Positions 17,231-24,259 of a stretch of DNA of 64,000 nucleotides are shown here, one piece after another. Within the stretch, counting starts at the first letter, position 1. Every line of letters begins with the position of its first letter. The translations under genes were made by a program, and so were the position numbers. The notes beneath the pieces were generated by a model. The model had not been told where the DNA came from. It did no database searches and saw only the letters and a list, made by a program, of their open reading frames with translations. The stretch is from Candidatus Phosphoribacter hodrii (lineage in GTDB: Bacteria; Actinomycetota; Actinomycetes; Actinomycetales; Dermatophilaceae): positions 62,001-126,000 of the forward strand of contig JADJIB010000004.1 in the NCBI GenBank assembly GCA_016707175.1, in the 5' to 3' direction.

Positions 17231-18031
17231 GTGGCCGACCAGGACGAAGTCCTCGACATCGAGGCGGACGAGACGCACCTCGATGACGTTGAGGTGGTCG
17301 AGGTCGACGGCGCTGACGCCGACCTGGTTGTCGACGAGGCTGACGCTGACGTCACGGCTGACGCCGACGACGCAGAATCGTCGGATGAGGCAGAGTCGTC
17401 GGAAGAGGCCGCTGAGGTCATCGACCCGGTCGCCGAGTTCAAGGCCACCCTGCGCGCCAAGCCGGGCGAGTGGTTCGTTGTGCACTCCTACGCGGGCTAT
17501 GAGAACCGGGTCAAGGCCAACCTTGAGACCCGCATCATCAGCCTCAACATGGAGGACTACATCTTCGAGATCGACGTCCCCATGGAGGAGGTGACCGAGA
17601 TCAAGAACGGCCAGAAGAAACTCGTCCGCCGCGTTCGGATGCCCGGTTACGTCCTCGTGCGGATGGATCTCACCGACGCCTCGTGGGGCGCCGTGCGGCA
17701 TACCCCTGGTGTCACCGGCTTCGTCGGCAACGCGCACCAGCCGATCCCGCTGACCCTCGACGAGGTCTACCGCATGCTGGCCCCCGACCTGGCCCCCGCG
17801 GCCGGCCCGGCGGGCGCAGGCGCGGTGGGCACCGGCAGCAAGCCCAAGGAGGTCCGGGTCGTCGACTTCGAGATCGGCGAGTCCGTCACCGTCATGGAAG
17901 GTCCGTTCGAGACCCTTCCGGCGACGATCTCCGAGATCAACCCCGACACCCAGAAGCTCAAGGTGCTCGTCTCGATTTTCGGCCGGGAGACCCCGGTCGA
18001 GGTGTCCTTCGGTCAGGTCGCCAAGATCTGA
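17231..18031 (+). CDS. nusG: Transcription antitermination factor NusG
   Basis: 266 residues, GTG start. An Asp/Glu-rich N-terminal extension of about 70 residues, normal for actinobacteria, precedes the NGN domain (GEWFVVHSYAGYENRVKANL; MPGYVLVRMDL; GVTGFVGN) and the C-terminal KOW domain (FEIGESVTVMEGPFETLPAT, FGRETPVEVSFGQV). It binds the clamp helices of RNA polymerase beta-prime and modulates pausing and Rho coupling. Cotranscribed with secE and probably rplK-rplA. Confidence 0.96.
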   Translation: MADQDEVLDIEADETHLDDVEVVEVDGADADLVVDEADADVTADADDAESSDEAESSEEAAEVIDPVAEFKATLRAKPGEWFVVHSYAGYENRVKANLETRIISLNMEDYIFEIDVPMEEVTEIKNGQKKLVRRVRMPGYVLVRMDLTDASWGAVRHTPGVTGFVGNAHQPIPLTLDEVYRMLAPDLAPAAGPAGAGAVGTGSKPKEVRVVDFEIGESVTVMEGPFETLPATISEINPDTQKLKVLVSIFGRETPVEVSFGQVAKI

Positions 18032-18119
18032 TCGAGTCCCGCCGATCGTGCATCAGCCGGTCGGCACTGCAACCGGGTCATCGCCCACGGCGTCGGCCTA
18101 AACATCAAGGAGAACAGCA

Positions 18120-18557
18120 ATGCCCCCGAAGAAGAAGAAGATCACCGGCTTCATCAAGCTGCAGATCAACGCCGGTGCTGCCACCCCGGCCCCGCCCGTC
18201 GGCCCGGCCCTGGGTCAGCACGGCGTCAACATCATGGAGTTCGTCAAGGCCTACAACGCGGCCACCGAACACCAGCGCGGCAACGTCATCCCGGTCGAGA
18301 TCACGGTCTACGAAGACCGCTCGTTCACCTTCGTCACCAAGACGCCGCCGGCCGCCGAGCTGATCAAGAAGGCCGCCGGGATCGCCAAGGGCTCCAGCGA
18401 GCCGCACAAGACCAAGGTCGCCAAGCTCACCGCCGACCAGGTCCGCGAGATCGCCCAGCAGAAGCTTGAAGACCTCAACGCCAACGACGTCGAGATGGCG
18501 GCCCGGATCATCGCCGGCACCGCTCGCTCGATGGGCGTCCAGACCGAGGGTTACTGA
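18120..18557 (+). CDS. rplK: 50S ribosomal protein L11
   Basis: 145 residues, ATG start, AAGGAG upstream. Signature KLQINAGAATPAPPVGPALGQHGVNIMEF at the N-terminus and the C-terminal rRNA-binding domain ending RSMGVQTEGY. L11 is part of the GTPase-associated centre and of the stringent-response sensing site for RelA. Followed by an inverted-repeat element before rplA. Confidence 0.97.
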   Translation: MPPKKKKITGFIKLQINAGAATPAPPVGPALGQHGVNIMEFVKAYNAATEHQRGNVIPVEITVYEDRSFTFVTKTPPAAELIKKAAGIAKGSSEPHKTKVAKLTADQVREIAQQKLEDLNANDVEMAARIIAGTARSMGVQTEGY

Positions 18558-18575
18558 CCCTCGGCCGGCGCCGAC

Positions 18576-18600
18576 ACGGCATACCACCTGGGTATGCCGT
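18576..18600. repeat. GGTATGCC inverted-repeat element between rplK and rplA
   Basis: Arms ACGGCATACC/GGTATGCCGT around ACCTG. The 23-base core is identical to the element at 63181-63203. No T-tract follows, and rplA lies 72 bases on, so it would not be a simple end-of-operon terminator. Confidence 0.85.
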
Positions 18601-18672
18601 GTGTGGGAGAGCCGAGCGCGGCTCGCGAGACCACAACTCCAGTTGCACGACCACCGTTTTGAAGGAGCAGAA

Positions 18673-19386
18673 GTGAAGCGCAGCAAGGCCTACCGGGCCG
18701 CCGTTGACAAGATGACCCCGGGCAAGGTGTACGGCCCGCTTGAGGCCGTCCGTCTCGCGAAGGCGACGTCCGCGACGAAGTACGACGCGACCGTCGAGGT
18801 CGCCCTCCGCCTCGGGGTCGACCCCCGTAAGGCTGACCAGATGGTCCGTGGCACCGTCAACCTGCCGCACGGCACGGGCAAGACCGCCCGGGTCCTCGTC
18901 TTCGCCAACGCCGACAAGGCCGAGGCCGCCCGCGCCGCGGGTGCCGACTTCGTCGGCGCCGACGACCTGATCGAGAAGATCACCGGCGGCTGGCTGGACT
19001 TCGACGCCGTGGTCGCGACCCCCGACATGATGGGCAAGGTCGGTCGCCTCGGTAAGGTCCTCGGCCCGCGTGGCCTCATGCCCAACCCCAAGACCGGCAC
19101 CGTGACCATGGACGTCGCCAAGGCCGTCACCGACATCAAGGGCGGCAAGATCGAGTTCCGCGTCGACAAGCACGGCAACCTGCACTTCATCATCGGCAAG
19201 ACGTCGTTCGACGAGCGCGCCCTGGTGGAGAACTACTCGGCAGCCATCGACGAGGTCCTGCGACTCAAGCCGTCGGCCTCCAAGGGCCGTTACATCGAGA
19301 AGGCCACGATGGCCACGACGATGGGCCCCGGCATCCCGCTGGACTTCACCAGGACCCGCAACCTCCTGGCCGAGGACGAGGCCTGA
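18673..19386 (+). CDS. rplA: 50S ribosomal protein L1
   Basis: 237 residues from GTG 18673, chosen because GAAGGAG lies 6 bases upstream and the product begins VKRSKAYRAAVDKM like the family; the longer open frame overlaps rplK. Motifs GTVNLPHGTGK, GLMPNPKTGTVT and the C-terminal GRYIEKATMATTMGPGIPLD are present. L1 binds the 23S stalk and, in many bacteria, its own mRNA. Ends the secE-rplA block. Confidence 0.97.
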   Translation: MKRSKAYRAAVDKMTPGKVYGPLEAVRLAKATSATKYDATVEVALRLGVDPRKADQMVRGTVNLPHGTGKTARVLVFANADKAEAARAAGADFVGADDLIEKITGGWLDFDAVVATPDMMGKVGRLGKVLGPRGLMPNPKTGTVTMDVAKAVTDIKGGKIEFRVDKHGNLHFIIGKTSFDERALVENYSAAIDEVLRLKPSASKGRYIEKATMATTMGPGIPLDFTRTRNLLAEDEA

Positions 19387-19524
19387 CCTCACTCGCCCCG
19401 ATGGCGCCCGCGGACGGAACCTCGTCCCGGGCGCCTTCGTTTGGCCCCGTGGAGCAAGGGTCGGCCAGCGTTGTTAGGGTGGTGAGCGATCAGTTGTCGT
19501 CCCACATTCCTCAGGGGGTATGCC

Positions 19525-20286
19525 GTGAAGCCCGTTCTCATGTGCGCCACAGTTCTCGTGGCAGCAGTCTCGTTGGCCGGTTGTGGCGGAACCGCAGCAC
19601 CCGCGGTGGCCACGGCGACCACGACCCCGGCGGCGAGCACCAGCGCCGCATCGACTGCGCCGACCACGAACGCCCCCCCAGCCGCCGATGGCATCGACGG
19701 CACTGGCATCGCCGCGAAGATGGTCATGGCCCTGGTCAAGGCCGGCAGCGGCAGGTACGACATGGTGTCGTCGGGCGCGGCCGGTGGCCAGCAGGTGACG
19801 ATGACCGCCAAGAGCGAGTTCGTCGTCGTCAACGGCGCCATGGACTCGAAGGCGACGATGAGCGTCGCCGGTGGCTCGATGGAGGTCGTCAGCGTCGGCG
19901 GCGTGATGTACATGAAGGGCCTGATCAAGTCCAAGGACGGCAAGCCCTGGGTGAAGATCGACCCCAACGGGACCGATGAGTTCAGCAAGCGGATGGCGCC
20001 GCAACTCAAGTCGGCCGCTGACCTGCGCTCACAGGTCGAGGTCTACGAAGGGTCCAAGGCGACCCTGATCGGCACCGACGCCGGAGTCCGGCACTACCGC
20101 CTCACGGGCGTGTCGAGTGCGCCCGCCCAGCCGTTCGACATCTACCTCGACGCATCGGACTTGCCGGTCAAGGTGACGACGAAGTCGGACTCAATGGAGA
20201 TGACGATCACCTACAGTGGCTTCGGCGATGCGGTCACGGTGACGGCGCCGCCGGCCGCGCAGGTGGGCCCGCCTCCGGCGATGTGA
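19525..20286 (+). CDS. LppX/LprG-like lipoprotein (LolA-type fold)
   Basis: 253 residues, GTG start. Signal peptide with lipobox LAGC (Cys20) and a Thr/Ala-rich spacer to about residue 55. The mature part (GRYDMVSSGAAGGQQVTM..., VVSVGGVMYMKGLIKSKDGKPWVKIDP, FDIYLDASDLPVKVTTKSD) has the repeated beta-strand pattern of the actinobacterial LppX_LprAFG family, which carry acylated lipids in a hydrophobic cavity or act as folding/secretion helpers. The tail is Pro/Ala-rich. The window-wide word GGTATGCC ends directly against its start codon. Not obviously linked to its neighbours. Confidence 0.78.
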   Translation: MKPVLMCATVLVAAVSLAGCGGTAAPAVATATTTPAASTSAASTAPTTNAPPAADGIDGTGIAAKMVMALVKAGSGRYDMVSSGAAGGQQVTMTAKSEFVVVNGAMDSKATMSVAGGSMEVVSVGGVMYMKGLIKSKDGKPWVKIDPNGTDEFSKRMAPQLKSAADLRSQVEVYEGSKATLIGTDAGVRHYRLTGVSSAPAQPFDIYLDASDLPVKVTTKSDSMEMTITYSGFGDAVTVTAPPAAQVGPPPAM

Positions 20287-20396
20287 TCGAGCCCCCGGGC
20301 ACGGGGGATGGTCGCGAGCAAGGGCACCCTTCATTGATCGGGACGATGGGCAGCATAGGCACAGCCGATTGATGATGACTTGGGTCGAGACGTTAA

Positions 20397-20420
20397 CTGA
20401 TATAGATTGACTATCATCAG
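20397..20420. promoter_or_regulatory. Candidate OxyR operator upstream of ahpC
   Basis: AT-rich imperfect dyad CTGATATAG-ATTGA-CTATCATCAG, 35 bases before the ahpC start and in striking contrast to the surrounding GC. It contains the ATAG/CTAT half-site elements typical of OxyR sites. OxyR is encoded 2.4 kb downstream. Direction and exact promoter elements are unclear (possible TTGGGT-17-TAGATT overlapping it). Confidence 0.5.
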
Positions 20421-20454
20421 TTTTCCGTACCGAACCAGCGAGGTGTACCCACAG

Positions 20455-21018
20455 ATGGCTCTCATCGGGTCCGAGATCAAGCCGTTCACCGCCACCGCCT
20501 TTAAGAGCGGTTCGTTCGTCGTCGTCAGCGAGCACGACCTCAAGGGCAAGTGGTCCGTGGTGTTCTTCTACCCGGCCGACTTCACCTTCGTGTGCCCGAC
20601 CGAGCTCGGCGACATGGCCGACCACTACGCCGAGCTCCAGGCCATGGGTGTCGAGGTCTTCTCCGTGTCGACCGACACGCACTTCACCCACAAGGCCTGG
20701 CACGACTCGTCCGACACGATCGGCAAGATCGACTACTTCATGGTGGGCGACCCCACCGGCGAGATCACGACCAACTTCAAGGTCATGCGTGAGGGCCAGG
20801 GCCTGGCCGACCGCGGCACCTTCGTCGTCGACCCCGACGGGATCATCCAGGTCATGGAGGTCACCTGCGAGGGAGTCGGGCGCAACGCCGCCGAGCTCGT
20901 GCGCAAGGTCAAGGCCGCCCAGTACGTCCGCAACCACCCGGGCGAGGTCTGCCCGGCCAAGTGGGAAGAGGGCGCCGAGACCCTCGCTCCGTCGCTGGAC
21001 CTCGTCGGCAAGATCTGA
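20455..21018 (+). CDS. ahpC: Alkyl hydroperoxide reductase C (2-Cys peroxiredoxin)
   Basis: 187 residues from ATG 20455; the open frame extends 48 bases further but the product MALIGSEIKPFTATAF is the family N-terminus. Peroxidatic Cys47 in DFTFVCPTELGDMADHY and resolving Cys166 in GEVCPAKWEEG correspond to enteric AhpC positions shifted by one. It reduces hydrogen peroxide, organic peroxides and peroxynitrite and is itself reduced by AhpF, encoded 133 bases downstream. The presence of ahpF favours the enteric-type AhpC/AhpF system over the mycobacterial AhpC/AhpD one. Confidence 0.96.
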   Translation: MALIGSEIKPFTATAFKSGSFVVVSEHDLKGKWSVVFFYPADFTFVCPTELGDMADHYAELQAMGVEVFSVSTDTHFTHKAWHDSSDTIGKIDYFMVGDPTGEITTNFKVMREGQGLADRGTFVVDPDGIIQVMEVTCEGVGRNAAELVRKVKAAQYVRNHPGEVCPAKWEEGAETLAPSLDLVGKI

Positions 21019-21056
21019 GCCTCGTCTCACCCGCGCGGGTTCACCCTCGCGCAGCC

Positions 21057-21096
21057 CCGGTATGCCGCGTGCGCACCTGTGCGCGCGGCATACCGG
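21057..21096. repeat. GGTATGCC inverted-repeat element between ahpC and ahpF
   Basis: CCGGTATGCCGCG and CGCGGCATACCGG enclose GCGCA-CCTG-TGCGC, giving a near-continuous stem of about 17-19 pairs. Its centre is almost the same as that of the element at 45970-46005. Could attenuate ahpF relative to ahpC. Confidence 0.88.
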
Positions 21097-21151
21097 ATGG
21101 CTTCTCCCGCACCTCCGACGTTCGCCCGACGCGCCCCGCTAGGAGCCGACC

Positions 21152-22732
21152 ATGCTCGACCCGAACCTCACCGCCGCGCTGAAGTCCTACCTGGAGCGGC
21201 TCACCCTGCCGGTCGAGTTGGAGGCCAGCCTCGACGATTCCCGCGCGTCGGCCCAGACGCGTGAGTTGCTGGGGGAGATCGCGGCGTTGTCCGCGCTGGT
21301 CACGGTGACGTCCGGCGACGATGCCCGCAAGCCGTCCTTCGCCGTCAAGCGGGCCGGCACCGACATCCAGGTGCGCTTCGCCGGCGTGCCGCTCGGGCAC
21401 GAGTTCACGTCGTTGGTCCTCGCCCTGCTGCAGGTTGGCGGCGTCGCCCCGAAGATCTCGGAGGAGACTGCGGCGGCGATCCGGGCGATCGAGGGGGAGC
21501 ACCACTTCGAGACCTACATGTCCCTCACCTGCCAGAACTGCCCCGACGTCGTGCAGGCGCTCAACGCGATGAGCGTCCTCAACCCGCGGATCACCCACGT
21601 CACCATCGAGGGTGGGGCCTTCCAGGGCGAGATCGAGTCGCGCAAGGTGCTGGCGGTGCCGACCGTCTATCGGAACGGCGAGTTGTTCGGTCAGGGCCGG
21701 ATGACCCTCGAGGAGATCGTCGGCAAGCTCGACAGCGGAGCGGCGGCTCGCGACGCGCAGCGGCTCGAGGCGATGGATCCCTTCGACGTCCTCGTCGTCG
21801 GTGGTGGCCCGGCTGGCGCGGCCGCGGCAATCTACGCCTCCCGCAAGGGAATTCGCACCGGCATCGTCGCGGAGCGGTTCGGTGGACAGGTCATGGACAC
21901 CATGGCGATCGAGAACTTCATCTCCGTCACCCACACCGAAGGCCCCAAGCTGGCCGCGGCCCTCGAAGAGCACGTGCGCTCCTACGAGGTCGAGGTCATG
22001 GAGTTGCAGCGGGCCGCTGCACTCACCCCGGCCGCGGAGCCGGGCGGGCTCGCGCAGGTGCGCCTGGACAACGGCGCGGTGCTCTCGGCTCGCACCGTCA
22101 TCCTCGCCACCGGTGCCCGCTGGCGGCACATGGGCGTCCCGGGCGAGGAGGACTACCGCAACAAGGGCGTCACCTTCTGCCCGCACTGCGACGGGCCGCT
22201 CTTCAAGGGCAAGCGGGTCGCTGTCATCGGCGGCGGCAACTCGGGCATCGAGGCCGCCATCGACCTGGCCGGCGTCGTCGGGCACGTCACCGTCCTGGAG
22301 TTCATGGACGAGTTGCGGGCCGACGCCGTCCTGCAGCGCAAGCTCTACAGCCTGCCCAACGTCGAGGTCATCCTCAGCGCCAAGACGACCGAGGTGCTCG
22401 GCAACGGTGAGCAGGTCACCGGCTTGGACTACGAGGACCGCACGACCGGGGCGTCGAGGCACCTGGATCTCGAGGGGATCTTCGTCCAGATCGGCTTGCT
22501 GCCCAACACCGAGTGGCTCGCCGATGCGCTCACCCTCACCCCGCGCAAGGAGATCGTCATCGACGACCGCGGTCAGACGTCAGCCACCGGGATCTTCGCC
22601 GCCGGCGACTGCACCACGACCCCCTACAAGCAGATCGTCATCAGCCTCGGCGCCGGGGCGACCGCTGCTCTCGGGGCCTTCGACCACCTCATCCGGTCAA
22701 CGGCGCCGGAGGCCAGCCTCGTCGACGCCTGA
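21152..22732 (+). CDS. ahpF: Alkyl hydroperoxide reductase subunit F
   Basis: 526 residues. The N-terminal tandem thioredoxin-like region (about 1-200) carries CxxC at Cys127/130 (LTCQNCPDV); the C-terminal thioredoxin-reductase-like part has an FAD motif VVGGGPAGAAAAIYA near residue 212, the redox CxxC at Cys343/346 (TFCPHCDGP), an NAD(P)H motif AVIGGGNSGIEAAIDLAG and a final GIFAAGDCTTTPYKQIVIS. It passes electrons from NADH through FAD and the two disulfides to AhpC. Complete and of normal family length. Confidence 0.96.
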   Translation: MLDPNLTAALKSYLERLTLPVELEASLDDSRASAQTRELLGEIAALSALVTVTSGDDARKPSFAVKRAGTDIQVRFAGVPLGHEFTSLVLALLQVGGVAPKISEETAAAIRAIEGEHHFETYMSLTCQNCPDVVQALNAMSVLNPRITHVTIEGGAFQGEIESRKVLAVPTVYRNGELFGQGRMTLEEIVGKLDSGAAARDAQRLEAMDPFDVLVVGGGPAGAAAAIYASRKGIRTGIVAERFGGQVMDTMAIENFISVTHTEGPKLAAALEEHVRSYEVEVMELQRAAALTPAAEPGGLAQVRLDNGAVLSARTVILATGARWRHMGVPGEEDYRNKGVTFCPHCDGPLFKGKRVAVIGGGNSGIEAAIDLAGVVGHVTVLEFMDELRADAVLQRKLYSLPNVEVILSAKTTEVLGNGEQVTGLDYEDRTTGASRHLDLEGIFVQIGLLPNTEWLADALTLTPRKEIVIDDRGQTSATGIFAAGDCTTTPYKQIVISLGAGATAALGAFDHLIRSTAPEASLVDA

Positions 22733-22787
22733 TGGCCGGAGGCGATCCGGCCGGCGGGCGGCATACTGAGGCGGTGCAGAGGCGGCC

Positions 22788-23696
22788 ATGAACCTTCGTG
22801 ACCTGCAATATCTCGTCGCCGTGGCCGACCACCGGCACTTCGGACGGGCGGCGACGGCGTGTGCGGTGAGCCAGCCGACGCTCTCGACCCAGTTGAAGAA
22901 GCTCGAAGTCGAGTTGGGGGTCCAGCTGGTCGAGCGGGGCGGCCGCGCCGTCATCCTCACCCCCGTCGGTGACCAGGTCGTCGCCCGGGCCCGAGCGGTG
23001 CTCGCCGAAGGCGAAGCGATCCGCCGGATCGCCCGCCAGGCCCAGGACCCGCGGGCCGGGCGACTGGCCCTCGGGGCGTTCCCCACGATCGCGCCCTACC
23101 TCTTCCCGCACGTCCTCGGTGAGCTGCGCAGGCAACTGCCCGACGTCGAGTTGCTGCTCGTCGAGGACAAGACGGCCGCCCTGCTCACCCAACTGCGCGA
23201 GGGGTCGCTCGACGCGGTCGTCGTCGCCCTGCCGGTGGACGAGGAGGGCTTGCACGCCGAACCGCTCTTCCGGGAGGCCCTGCTGCTGGCCGCGCCGGCG
23301 ACGCACCCCCTCGGCCGGGACACCTCGCCGGTCGGGTTGGAGGACCTCGCGGGGGAGAGCGTGCTGCTGCTCAGTCGCGGCCACTGCCTGCGCGAGCAGG
23401 CCCTTGCCGTATGCCGCGCGGCCGGCGCCGTCGAGCGCCCCGGCTTCCGGGCGACCAGCCTGGACACCTTGCGGCACATGGTCGAGGCGGGCCTCGGCCT
23501 GACGATCCTGCCCCGCCTGTCGCTCCCGGAAGCGCGGGAGTTGCCGCCCGAGGTGGTCGTGCGCGAGTTCCGCGAGCCGACGCCCTATCGCGATCTGGCC
23601 CTGGTCTGGCGGCTGGGCAGCGTCCGGGACGCCCTGTTGCCGGAGGTGGCTCAACTGTTGCGCCGGCTGCCGACCGGGCTGGTGACGCCGCTCTAG
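22788..23696 (+). CDS. oxyR: Peroxide-sensing LysR-type regulator OxyR
   Basis: 302 residues. The N-terminal winged helix is MNLRDLQYLVAVADHRHFGRAATACAVSQPTLSTQLKKLE. The sensor domain holds HCLREQALAVC with Cys200 and Cys209, equivalent in sequence and spacing to the redox pair Cys199/Cys208 of E. coli OxyR, so disulfide sensing is likely conserved. It follows ahpF by 55 bases in the same direction. Likely targets are ahpCF and perhaps katG. Confidence 0.93.
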   Translation: MNLRDLQYLVAVADHRHFGRAATACAVSQPTLSTQLKKLEVELGVQLVERGGRAVILTPVGDQVVARARAVLAEGEAIRRIARQAQDPRAGRLALGAFPTIAPYLFPHVLGELRRQLPDVELLLVEDKTAALLTQLREGSLDAVVVALPVDEEGLHAEPLFREALLLAAPATHPLGRDTSPVGLEDLAGESVLLLSRGHCLREQALAVCRAAGAVERPGFRATSLDTLRHMVEAGLGLTILPRLSLPEARELPPEVVVREFREPTPYRDLALVWRLGSVRDALLPEVAQLLRRLPTGLVTPL

Positions 23697-23738
23697 CGGT
23701 AGCCGAGCTGCGCGTCCGGGAAGCTGGACAGCCGCGAG

Positions 23739-23770
23739 ATCTTGACCGGTTCAAGATAACGGGGGATAGT
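23739..23770 (+). promoter_or_regulatory. furA promoter overlapped by a Fur-type operator; predicted leaderless start
   Basis: Perfect dyad ATCTTGA-CCGGT-TCAAGAT at 23739-23757. Within it TTGACC (23742-23747) is followed after exactly 17 bases by GATAGT (23765-23770). Transcription would then begin about 7 bases on, at or next to the A of the furA ATG (23777). No ribosome site is visible. A repressor bound to the dyad would cover the -35, fitting autoregulation. Confidence 0.6.
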
Positions 23771-23776
23771 GGCGCT

Positions 23777-24259
23777 ATGCCCGCTCACACGGAGGTGGCC
23801 CGCGCGTTGCGCGATGCCGGGCTGCGGGTCACCCAACCGCGACTGGCCGTGTTGGCGGCTGTTCACGACCATCCGCACTCCGACACCGAGGGCTTGATCG
23901 TTGCCGCTCGGGCCGAGTTGGCGGGGGTGTCCCATCAGGCGGTCTACGACGTCCTGCGCGCGCTGACGGACGCCGGGCTGGTGCGCCGGATCCAACCCCC
24001 GGGGTCCATCGCCCGCTACGAGGCCCGCGTGGGCGACAACCACCACCATCTCGTCTGCCGGCACTGCGCCTCGATCGTCGATGTCGACTGTGCGGTGGGC
24101 GAGCGCCCCTGCCTCACCGCGTCTGACGACCACGGCTACGTCATCGACGAAGCCGAGGTCGTCTATTGGGGGACCTGCCCGGCGTGCCTCGCCGGGAGCC
24201 CCCCGCCCAGTTCCTCCGACACCCGCTCCACCCACCACCCCGAAGGAAGTGAGCCATGA
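23777..24259 (+). CDS. furA: FurA-type metalloregulator of katG
   Basis: 160 residues from ATG 23777; the open frame extends far upstream through oxyR, but MPAHTEVARALRDAGLRVTQPRLAVL is the family start. Fur-type winged helix (GLRVTQPRLAVL, SHQAVYDVLRALTDAGLV), metal region NHHHLVCRHCASIVDVDC and a distal CPAC pair for a structural zinc. Overlaps katG by 4 bases (ATGA), the classic furA-katG operon in which FurA represses both genes and peroxide or iron state releases it. No Shine-Dalgarno sequence, consistent with leaderless translation. Confidence 0.92.
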   Translation: MPAHTEVARALRDAGLRVTQPRLAVLAAVHDHPHSDTEGLIVAARAELAGVSHQAVYDVLRALTDAGLVRRIQPPGSIARYEARVGDNHHHLVCRHCASIVDVDCAVGERPCLTASDDHGYVIDEAEVVYWGTCPACLAGSPPPSSSDTRSTHHPEGSEP

